Shown here: positions 37,557 to 44,583 of the stretch, in pieces
How positions within the stretch are numbered: position 1 is the stretch's first letter
Layout of the letters: each line of letters begins with the position of its first letter
From: Phycisphaerae bacterium
Lineage (GTDB): Bacteria; Planctomycetota; Phycisphaerae; Sedimentisphaerales; Anaerobacaceae
DNA length: 64,000 bases
Assembly (NCBI GenBank): GCA_021736645.1
Contig: JAIPFM010000030.1
Location: forward strand, 59,248 to 123,247
Direction of reading: 5' to 3'
Position numbers and translations under genes: made by a program
Notes under the pieces: generated by a model
What the model was told of the DNA's origin: nothing
The model's input: the letters and a program-made list of their open reading frames with translations, nothing else
The model's database searches: none

Positions 37557-38969
37557 ATGGCAAAAACAACGAAAAAAACTAAGAAGAAGGCGCAGACGAG
37601 TGCTTCCAAGACCTCAAGGGTAAAACCCAAGAGGGCCTTTAGTCGATATAAACAAGCGATTGATTATTTGTTTACCAAGACAGACTACGAGAGGCAAGAG
37701 TATCTGCGCTATAACGTAACGACCTTCAACCTGGACAGGATGAAGAAGCTTCTGTCTTTGGTGGGAAATCCTCACAAGAAAATCTCTTCTGTCCACATCG
37801 CAGGGACCAAGGGCAAGGGCTCTACAGCCACCATGCTGGCCAAGATGCTCGAATCCAATGGCTATTCAGTGGGACTCTATACTTCCCCGCATCTGGTCCA
37901 TCTTCACGAGCGAATTCGGATCGATTCGACCATGATCTCAGACTCCGAAATGCTGGGTTTGATGAACAGAATTCACGCCCCTGTTGAGAAAATGGGCGAA
38001 AAAGACGCGCCCACCTTTTTCGAGATCATGACGGCTCTGGCCTTCATGTATTTTGCAGACAAGGAAGTGGATATTGCAGTCATAGAGACGGGTCTGGGGG
38101 GTCGGCTTGACAGTACCAACGTGATTAAACCCAAGGTCATCGGCATTACCAGCCTGAGTATCGACCATCAGGCCCAACTCGGCACGACTCTGGACAGCAT
38201 CGCCAGAGAAAAGGCCGGTGTCTTCAAAAAGGGTATCCCGGTCGTCACAGTCCAACAGGACAGTATTGCCATGAAGGTACTCAAGAGTGAAGCCTTACTG
38301 GTCCATGCCCCTTTGAGCGTCACAGGATCGGACATCGACTTTTCCTATCGTTTTGAAACCTCCAGGGAGCATGGTCCGCATACGCGAATCTGTCTGACCA
38401 CGCCGACCAGCAAGTTCGAGCACCTGCGTGTGCCGCTCCACGGCAAGCACCAGGCCATCAACTGCGGTCTGGCCCTGGCCATGCTCGACAAGCTCAAGGC
38501 AGATGGCTTTAAATTCGACAATGAAAAGGTCATGAAAGGCCTTCACGAAGTGTCTCTGCTGGGACGGATGGAGATTATCCATGAAGATCCCCGTATCATG
38601 ATTGACGGTGCACACAATGCATCGAGCATTCGAGCCTTGATCCATGCAATCGGCCAGAACATTCCGTATGATTCCATGGTTGTGATTTTTGGCTGCAACA
38701 GTGACAAAGATGTGCCGGGTATGCTGGAACAGCTCCAGTACGGTGCGGACAAGGTGATCTTTACGCGAAGCAATTCGCCCAAGGCCATGTCACCTCAGGA
38801 TTTGGCAGATATCTATTCAGAGATATGCAGCAAAATGTGTCAGGTATCATCCAGTCTGGGCGAGGCACTGCAATTGGCCCACAGTGCTGTGGGCAGAGAA
38901 GACCTGATCTGTATTACCGGCAGTTTCTACCTGATTGGTCAGGCCAAAACCCGATTTGCCAAGAAGTAG
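37557..38969 (+). CDS. folC: Bifunctional folylpolyglutamate/dihydrofolate synthase
   Basis: The 470-residue Mur-ligase-family enzyme adds glutamate to dihydropteroate or folates. After a lysine-rich extension (residues 1-30, unusual for the family and of unknown role) come VHIAGTKGKGSTATMLA with the P-loop, the SPHLVHLHERIRID segment typical of FolC, FFEIMTALAFMYFA, VIETGLGGRLDSTNV, and the C-terminal IDGAHNASSIRAL. No Shine-Dalgarno precedes either possible ATG (37545 or 37557), and the promoter position favours the second. It converges on mlaD across a palindromic element. Confidence 0.9.
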   Translation: MAKTTKKTKKKAQTSASKTSRVKPKRAFSRYKQAIDYLFTKTDYERQEYLRYNVTTFNLDRMKKLLSLVGNPHKKISSVHIAGTKGKGSTATMLAKMLESNGYSVGLYTSPHLVHLHERIRIDSTMISDSEMLGLMNRIHAPVEKMGEKDAPTFFEIMTALAFMYFADKEVDIAVIETGLGGRLDSTNVIKPKVIGITSLSIDHQAQLGTTLDSIAREKAGVFKKGIPVVTVQQDSIAMKVLKSEALLVHAPLSVTGSDIDFSYRFETSREHGPHTRICLTTPTSKFEHLRVPLHGKHQAINCGLALAMLDKLKADGFKFDNEKVMKGLHEVSLLGRMEIIHEDPRIMIDGAHNASSIRALIHAIGQNIPYDSMVVIFGCNSDKDVPGMLEQLQYGADKVIFTRSNSPKAMSPQDLADIYSEICSKMCQVSSSLGEALQLAHSAVGREDLICITGSFYLIGQAKTRFAKK

Positions 38970-39037
38970 ATCACGGATCACAGATCACGGATAACAGTTT
39001 GGGCAAAACCGCTGCGATGCGCGATCTGAGAACTGCG
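38967..39037. repeat. Palindromic element of GATCACGG/GATCTG repeats between folC and mlaD
   Basis: On the left are three direct copies of (G)ATCACRG with flanking TAGATC and CAGATC. On the right are GATCTG and GATCTA, giving nested inverted pairs TAGATC/GATCTA and CAGATC/GATCTG. The element starts at the folC stop codon and ends next to the stop of the convergent gene, so it may also act in termination. Confidence 0.6.
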
Positions 39038-39039
39038 AT

Positions 39040-40020
39040 CTAGTTTGAGCCCTTTTTCCATACCTTGCCAAGGCCGCGATCGTTGACGGCCTCCATCAGG
39101 GTCTTCATCTCATGGAGCAAAACCTTCATTTGTGCGCTTGTGTCCAGCAGTTCTTCATAGAAACGAGCATCATTCACGAACTTTCCGAGCGTCCCGTCCC
39201 CTCCATTAATACGGCCCAGCATCACGTTGATTTGGGCACCGGCGTGGGTCAATTCCTCGCTGGCAGACTGAATGGATGTGGAAACCTTGTCCAGGGCATT
39301 CGTGCCCGTGTCCGCCAGGATGCGATAGTCCGCAATGGCGGCATACGCCTGCTTGAGCGTCTCTCGAGCCTGCTCCATGGCTTTGGAGGCCTCCGATGAG
39401 GCCTGTGTCAGATTGGCCAGGAATGTCTTGAGGTTCTGCTTGTTCTGATCGTCCCCTGCAATATCATTGGCATTACCCACAAAAGTACGTAAATCCTCCA
39501 CCAGGGCCTCAAGCTTTTTTTGTGTTTCCTCCGGAAAGAACTCGCTGCTGATACCGGTCTGCCCCTGAATCGTCATGCCATGCACCAGGGGCTCCGTCTC
39601 TTTGTCGGGGATGGGGGCCTTGATTTCAATAAAGCTACTGCCCAGACCGCGCGTCATGAGCTTGACCTGACAGTTCCTGGGGATGTCATTGAACTGATTG
39701 TCAATGCTCATGGTCACCAGACTCTGGTGGAACCACCTGGGTTCATCATTGGAATCAACGACAATTTTGGCCCGGACTTTTGGGGGCTCAACGGCCGTCA
39801 CGCGCCCAATTTGATAACCACAAAACTGAATGGGTGTGTCTCTCTGCACACCATTGGCTGCGGTAAATTGGACGTGCACATCATAAGATCGCAGTCTGGC
39901 CACCCACAACGGCAGGTCTCCAAATTTAAAAACCAACCACCCGAATGCCAAGAACCCCACCACCACGAACACACCGACGACCAGATTTCGCCGGTTCTGA
40001 ATGGCTTCATAGTCACTCAC
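39040..40020 (-). CDS. MlaD/MCE-family lipid-transport substrate-binding protein
   Basis: The 326-residue protein has one N-terminal membrane helix (NLVVGVFVVVGFLAFGWLVF, about residues 11-30), a single MCE domain (about 42-120, with DTPIQFCGYQIGRVTAV and GLGSSFIEI), and a long helical C-terminus (about 160-300) ending in a segment with GRINGGDGTLGKFVNDARFYEEL, as in MlaD/YrbD-like proteins. It probably forms a hexameric periplasmic ring for lipid transfer with an ABC transporter, but no mlaE or mlaF gene is nearby. The start is a GTG at 40020 preceded by AAGGAAG at six bases; a longer frame runs into the next gene and is rejected. Confidence 0.85.
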   Translation of the reverse strand: MSDYEAIQNRRNLVVGVFVVVGFLAFGWLVFKFGDLPLWVARLRSYDVHVQFTAANGVQRDTPIQFCGYQIGRVTAVEPPKVRAKIVVDSNDEPRWFHQSLVTMSIDNQFNDIPRNCQVKLMTRGLGSSFIEIKAPIPDKETEPLVHGMTIQGQTGISSEFFPEETQKKLEALVEDLRTFVGNANDIAGDDQNKQNLKTFLANLTQASSEASKAMEQARETLKQAYAAIADYRILADTGTNALDKVSTSIQSASEELTHAGAQINVMLGRINGGDGTLGKFVNDARFYEELLDTSAQMKVLLHEMKTLMEAVNDRGLGKVWKKGSN

Positions 40021-40033
40021 TGTCTGCTTCCTT

Positions 40034-40276
40034 TCAAACGCCGCGGCCTTCCATGAAGAGTTCTCTGATCGCACGCAAGGGATACCCACTTTTATTGAGC
40101 CGCTTGATCAGCTTAATCCGTTCAATCGCCTTGTCACTAAACAGTCGGCGACCCGACGCAGTGACCTCTGTAGGCTCCAACAATCCGACCATCAGATAAT
40201 ATTGCAGAGATTCTCTGGAAACGCCAGCCTTTTCTGCGGCCTTACCTATGGATGTTAATGCTTCCTTCGGCTCCAC
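40034..40276 (-). CDS. Small MerR-type HTH regulator (DNA-binding domain only)
   Basis: The 80-residue protein is a MerR-family winged helix: IGKAAEKAGVSRESLQYYLMVGLLEPTE followed by the wing GRRLFSDKAIERIKLIKRL and LRAIRELF. The dimerisation and effector domain of full-length MerR proteins is absent, so it may work as a stand-alone DNA binder. The GTG at 40276 has GAGGAG six bases upstream; the ATG at 40282 directly abuts that site and is less likely. It lies between rnpA and mlaD, with gaps of 10 and 13 bases, in one operon. Confidence 0.8.
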   Translation of the reverse strand: MEPKEALTSIGKAAEKAGVSRESLQYYLMVGLLEPTEVTASGRRLFSDKAIERIKLIKRLNKSGYPLRAIRELFMEGRGV

Positions 40277-40286
40277 CGGCATCTCC

Positions 40287-40688
40287 TCATGAGTCACACA
40301 TCTTTTTATGGCACAAGCCAACAAGCTTTGCAAGCGAGTCGTTCATGGCAGTCCATGAGAGATCGCTGATCGACCGTGTCACCGCCGCTTGCCTGCCCCC
40401 CTGACGCCTTGGCCTGGCCATGGTGACCAACACATCAAAGCCACACGGCATCTCCTGCTGATGCACGCGAAAGGTCTCGCGAATCACACGTTTGATCCGA
40501 TTCCGAATGACCGCATTGCCCTGTGAACGCCCGACCGACACGCCGAGCCGCGTGTACCCCACAGTATTCCTTGCCATATGGACCACCAGAAAAGGATCAC
40601 TGCAACGATGTCTCTGGGCCAGTACAGCCTTGAATTCACTGTTCTTGACGAGACGCTGCTTCTTTGACAATGTTAAGCGATTCTTCAC
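40287..40688 (-). CDS. rnpA: Ribonuclease P protein component
   Basis: The 133-residue basic protein binds RNase P RNA for tRNA 5' maturation. It opens with RLTLSKKQRLVKNSEFKAVL and has the RNR core RLGVSVGRSQGNAVIRNRIKRVIRETFR. The GTG at 40688 gives the usual family length; the frame continues upstream without family similarity. In most bacteria rpmH precedes rnpA and yidC follows. Here neither is adjacent: a mini-MerR gene and mlaD follow instead. The 273-base divergent region towards the next plus-strand gene contains no rpmH reading frame. Confidence 0.9.
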   Translation of the reverse strand: MKNRLTLSKKQRLVKNSEFKAVLAQRHRCSDPFLVVHMARNTVGYTRLGVSVGRSQGNAVIRNRIKRVIRETFRVHQQEMPCGFDVLVTMARPRRQGGRQAAVTRSISDLSWTAMNDSLAKLVGLCHKKMCDS

Positions 40689-40961
40689 GTGCCTGTTATA
40701 CCCATTTTCATAAAATGTAACCACTATCGATTGATGCAAAATGCCTGACCCGTCCGACCTGTCAGCAGTCACCCGCGCAATTTTTATACGCCATACCACA
40801 CGACAAGTTTCTCAAGCAACCCGGGTTAAGTTGTTTTATCCAAAGGTTTTTCGGACTGCTCCGTGGACACGAAAAAATTGCGAAATAGCCTTTACTGTGC
40901 CTGTAAACATCGGTATAGTCGTTCAAACTGTTCATCCATGTAATGCAGGGAGTACTGTACA

Positions 40962-41672
40962 ATGAGACGTAAAAAGAACAATGAAATTTTCTTTTTTGCC
41001 GGTGTCATCGTCGTCATCATCATCATCATTGCCATGATCCTCTTCCCAGGCCGTAAACCCGAAGCTGTCGTTGACAACAACACGCCTGCAGAGGCCAACA
41101 TCGTGCCCGCATTCCCCAATGTAGACACAAACGTCCCGGTCATCGCAACTGAAAACGAATCGCCGGTCGATTCGAACGTAACTGAACCTGAGCCGAAAAT
41201 AGCGTTATCTAAGGTGATTGATGCGGCAGATGCATGGATGCCTTGTGCCGAGCACCAGGCATGGATCGGCAAAAAAGCGCCAGATTTCACCATCACCGAT
41301 ATTGACGAAAAACAACACTCACTCAGCAGTTATCGCGGCAAGTCTGTGATTGTCACGCTGTGGGCCCCCTGGTATACCCCCAGCAATACTGAGCTGGAGA
41401 CACTCATCCAGCTGCGTCAGGCCGTTGGCACGGACAAGCTCATGATTCTTGGGGTCTCGTTCGATTCTGATGTCACAGTGCGACGATATGTGAACAAAAA
41501 CGCCATCAATTTCCCAATTATTTCGGCAGCCACTCAATCGCTGCCTGCCCCCTACAGCACTGGAAAACCCCTGCCATGCTCCATGTTCATCACGCCTGAT
41601 GGCACATTAAAGCTTTCCGCAAAGGGCACAATCTCTCTGAACGATTACCAGGCACTTCTCATTGCAGAATAG
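40962..41672 (+). CDS. Membrane-anchored thioredoxin-fold (redoxin/TlpA-like) protein lacking the CxxC motif
   Basis: The 236-residue protein has a short basic N-terminus, one membrane helix (FFFAGVIVVIIIIIAMILF, about residues 10-28), a proline/acid-rich linker (30-85) and a redoxin domain (about 100-235) with IGKKAPDFTITDID and VIVTLWAPWYTPSNTEL. In TlpA/ResA relatives this segment is W-C-x-x-C; here it reads WYTPS, so both redox cysteines are lost. Cysteines remain only at CAEH and LPCSMF. The downstream GVSFDS and PCSMFITPDG keep the fold. It is likely a non-redox adaptor or chaperone-like domain. AGGGAG is nine bases before the ATG. Confidence 0.8.
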   Translation: MRRKKNNEIFFFAGVIVVIIIIIAMILFPGRKPEAVVDNNTPAEANIVPAFPNVDTNVPVIATENESPVDSNVTEPEPKIALSKVIDAADAWMPCAEHQAWIGKKAPDFTITDIDEKQHSLSSYRGKSVIVTLWAPWYTPSNTELETLIQLRQAVGTDKLMILGVSFDSDVTVRRYVNKNAINFPIISAATQSLPAPYSTGKPLPCSMFITPDGTLKLSAKGTISLNDYQALLIAE

Positions 41673-41992
41673 GTTCATTTTTCCCACAGGACAGACCAGT
41701 ATGTCACGCTCTCCCCGGGGAAAATTCAGTGTGCGCCCATCTTGTGTTAACCTGGGTAAACTGGTGACACATCCAGGACGCTTCGACCGATATTTTCTGT
41801 GTTATTAAGCATTTTTTTCACATTCGCGTCCTATAAAACAATAAAGTTTCTTTCCTCTCTGTGCCGACTAGTTATAATAATGACGCAGTATATTAGCATT
41901 GGAAAAGGGATTTTTAGCGCTGCGCTTGTCTGGGGATTCCGCTTGAATCAGCAGGCTACGCGAACGGATTTTAGTAGCTGGAGAAAAAAGGC
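41673..41992 (+). other. Intergenic region upstream of the ParA-CBM48 gene
   Basis: This 320-base AT-rich stretch ends in a GGAG-containing leader. A TATAAT at 41874-41879 is a possible -10 element, but no good -35 sits 16-18 bases before it. No hairpin with a T tract follows the redoxin gene, so read-through into the ParA-like gene is possible. Confidence 0.35.
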
Positions 41993-43342
41993 ATGAGAAC
42001 GATAGCGGTAGTTAACCAAAAAGGTGGATGTGGCAAAACAACAGTGTCTATCAATCTGGCAAGTGCCCTTGCAGAAAGCGGGAACAAGGTTTTGCTCGTG
42101 GACATGGATGCACAGTCGCACTGTGCCGTTGGTTTGGCAGTCCCGGAAGAACAAATCGAACAGAGTATCTACGACATCCTGATCAGTAAGAGCAGAAATG
42201 AACCGGTCAGATTGTCTGAAATCCTCTGGCAGATCAGTGATCGCCTGGAACTGGCACCTGCCAGTATTGATTTATCTGCCTTTGATCAGCAAATGACCGG
42301 CGTGGCTGAAAGGGAATCCTGCCTGAAAAACGTACTCGAGGATGTGAAATCCTTATACGACTATGTCATTATTGACTGTCCCCCGGCAGTCGGGCTGCTG
42401 ACTTTCAATGCATTGCGAGCTGCCACGGACGTAATTGTGCCTGTAGAAACGGGGTACTTTGCCTTGCACGGCCTCAGCAAGCAACTGGAGACCCTGAATA
42501 TTCTCTGCAATCGCTGCCAGCAAAAGGTTGATGTCAAGGTCCTGGCCAGTATGTATGATATTCGCACCAAAATGGCTCGCGAAATCCTGGCAGAACTGAG
42601 AACCCACTTTGCAGACCGCATGTTCAAGACAGTCGTCAATTTCAATACCAAGATCAAGGAAGCCTCCAGCTTCGGTCAGCCCATTAATGAGTATGATCCT
42701 GCCAGCAAGGGCCAGCAGGACTTCCAGATGCTGTCAGAAGAGCTCATGGGGGCCAAGGCCAAACGTGAGAACAAGATGATTGTGGACTCGCTTTCGAGTC
42801 AGATCGAGGCTATCAGCACCACCGCCAGTCACCTGGCTCGGGCGAACAAGTCCGTCAGAGAGCAGCCCATTGAAATCGTATCTCTGCCCTCGTCCCCCAA
42901 GGAAAAGACTGAGCCCAAAACCACAGAATTGGTAACGGCCATGGTTCACGAGCCGCAAGCCGCCCAGGCGCAAGCGTCTGTCCCTCAGGCTGATGAGCCC
43001 GCACAGGCACCCGCACCCGAGTTGTCCACCCTCCAGGACACGGAAGAGAAACTGGCAGACTATTATGGCGTGAATCAGGTGTCAGATGCGGTCATGTTCG
43101 TCACCCTGTACCCCAGAGCCAGCAGTGTTCAGATTGCAGGTGACTTTAACGGATGGCAGCCTGAGGCTTCCTCTATGGAACGGGTGGGCGAGCACGGCAC
43201 ATGGCGTACCAAGATGGACCTGCCCAAGGGGCGATACCGCTACCGCCTGGTGGTGGACGGCCAATGGCAACAGGATCCATACAATGAAAACATGGAAATG
43301 AATCCATATGGTGATTATAATTCTGTGCTGGAAGTGCATTAA
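41993..43342 (+). CDS. ParA/Soj-family ATPase fused to a C-terminal CBM48/AMPK-type glycogen-binding domain
   Basis: The 449-residue protein is a full ParA-family ATPase (about 1-250): deviant Walker A KGGCGKTT at residues 10-17 with the signature lysine, VDMDAQS at 36-42, and the Walker B-side DYVIIDCPPAVGLL at 123-136. A helical stretch (about 255-290) and a proline/alanine/glutamine-rich linker (290-350) follow. The last 85 or so residues form an early-set carbohydrate-binding domain, with VTLYPRASSVQIAGDFNGW, GTWRTKMDLPKGRYRYRLVV and DPYNENMEMNPYGDYNSVL, matching the AMPK-beta/isoamylase-N (CBM48) pattern. No ParB gene is adjacent. The fusion suggests ATP-driven positioning of a glucan-containing structure; this is inference. 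Confidence 0.88.
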   Translation: MRTIAVVNQKGGCGKTTVSINLASALAESGNKVLLVDMDAQSHCAVGLAVPEEQIEQSIYDILISKSRNEPVRLSEILWQISDRLELAPASIDLSAFDQQMTGVAERESCLKNVLEDVKSLYDYVIIDCPPAVGLLTFNALRAATDVIVPVETGYFALHGLSKQLETLNILCNRCQQKVDVKVLASMYDIRTKMAREILAELRTHFADRMFKTVVNFNTKIKEASSFGQPINEYDPASKGQQDFQMLSEELMGAKAKRENKMIVDSLSSQIEAISTTASHLARANKSVREQPIEIVSLPSSPKEKTEPKTTELVTAMVHEPQAAQAQASVPQADEPAQAPAPELSTLQDTEEKLADYYGVNQVSDAVMFVTLYPRASSVQIAGDFNGWQPEASSMERVGEHGTWRTKMDLPKGRYRYRLVVDGQWQQDPYNENMEMNPYGDYNSVLEVH

Positions 43343-43370
43343 TCCCTGCTTCCAACACACGCCCGCATTC

Positions 43371-43405
43371 AAGGCAGTTCCCAACAAGGAGCTGCCTTTT
43401 TTTTT
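43371..43405 (+). terminator. Rho-independent terminator after the ParA-CBM48 gene
   Basis: A stem of GGCAGTTCC with GGAGCTGCC and a 6-base loop is followed by nine T. It closes the gene ending at 43342. Confidence 0.85.
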
Positions 43406-43639
43406 CGAAACACTCTGCACGGCCCCCATGCCGTCATACCCCTCGTCGCAATTCCCGGAATGGAAACCAATTACCGTGCCAACCCAGACTGAGCAAGTGA
43501 CATTCCCGTCCATAAAACTCGGCGTTTATCCTTTCTGTCCTGATTTTTTTCTTGCAAAGAAATCTGCTTCACAGGACAATCATGGGGAACTCAATTCAAT
43601 GAAATCGGATATGGAAGCCAATAATTTGGGAGGTGTGTA

Positions 43640-44317
43640 ATGACAATTTTCAGCGGTGACGCGCAAAAGCGTTGCGTACAACTGCTTACGTCTTACGCAG
43701 CGTTTTGCTTGATCCTGTGTGTCATGGCGGGCTGTAGAACACAAACGAATCCAACGCGTAGTATGGCTCTGGATACGATTCCAGACAAAGAATCGTATCT
43801 TTTGTCCCAGCTTCAAACGCGATATCAGAATCCGGATGTCCACTGTGAATTGGGGAGATACTACCTGAACGAAGGCTTGTTGGACAAGGCCAAATACCAT
43901 CTGCAAACAGCATTGGGGTTCGATCCTGCTCACAGGACGGCACAGGCTGCCTATATAAAGCTGATTTCCAAACTGGAAGGCGACATGGCAGCTCAGCAGC
44001 TTTGTGCTCAATACCAGCGGCCCCTGATGTCCAGCACCACGGAACTGATCAAGCTGGCCAAGGCCCTGGGCGACGAGGGCATGGATACCCTTTCTTTGAG
44101 CTGTTTTCAAAGAATCCTCAGCATTCATCCCGATTCCGCAGAGGCCAATCGTCAACTCGGTTACTTTTATCTGGCCAGAAAAGACAATGAAAAGGCCAAA
44201 CTCCATTTTTCACGGAGTTTTGACTTGAATCCTAACCAACCCGACGTGGCAGGAGAATTAGGTCGCATGGGAGTGACCATTGAAACACCGGATCTTCCCC
44301 CTGTACCCAACAGTTGA
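43640..44317 (+). CDS. TPR-repeat lipoprotein
   Basis: The 225-residue precursor has a type II signal sequence ending in the lipobox VMAGC (Cys about 32), followed by tetratricopeptide repeats: DVHCELGRYYLNEGLLDKAK at about 65-85, YHLQTALGFDPAH, a degenerate central unit, and a clear C-terminal pair with SAEANRQLGYFYLARKDNEK and AKLHFSRSFDLNPNQP. It should be a membrane-anchored protein-protein scaffold. GGAGGTG precedes the ATG. It lies between the ParA-CBM48 and ftsK genes on the same strand, with terminators on both sides, so it is probably its own unit. The partner is unknown. Confidence 0.82.
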   Translation: MTIFSGDAQKRCVQLLTSYAAFCLILCVMAGCRTQTNPTRSMALDTIPDKESYLLSQLQTRYQNPDVHCELGRYYLNEGLLDKAKYHLQTALGFDPAHRTAQAAYIKLISKLEGDMAAQQLCAQYQRPLMSSTTELIKLAKALGDEGMDTLSLSCFQRILSIHPDSAEANRQLGYFYLARKDNEKAKLHFSRSFDLNPNQPDVAGELGRMGVTIETPDLPPVPNS

Positions 44318-44373
44318 GTGTCAGACGTTCACAAAGGCTTTTAGCAGATTTCTGTTAGTGCTTTTTTTCGTTG

Positions 44374-44408
44374 CCCCGTTGCGAACGGATTCGCGCGGGG
44401 TATTTTTT
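44374..44408 (+). terminator. Rho-independent terminator after the TPR lipoprotein gene
   Basis: CCCCG pairs with CGGGG (44374-44400, with TTGCGAA/TTCGCG pairing inside), followed by TATTTTTT. Confidence 0.7.
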
Positions 44409-44583
44409 GTCCATTTCAAGCCATGCCTGCCCTCAGCCTTTTCTGCAGAGAACAATTCAAGGATGCCGATATAATAGGGGGCCATGGTCTGGCTCGAGCA
44501 TGAGTCCAAATGGTGGTTTTTATGTGTTTTTGGAATGATCCAAGTAAGTCTGAAATGTTTATTAATGTATCGCGAGGAATGGC

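Noticed and set aside
40689..40961. Possible replication origin near rnpA and a ParA gene
   Set aside because: Only one weak DnaA-box-like word (TTATCCAAA) is visible; there is no dnaA, rpmH or parB, and the ParA protein carries a glycogen-binding domain.
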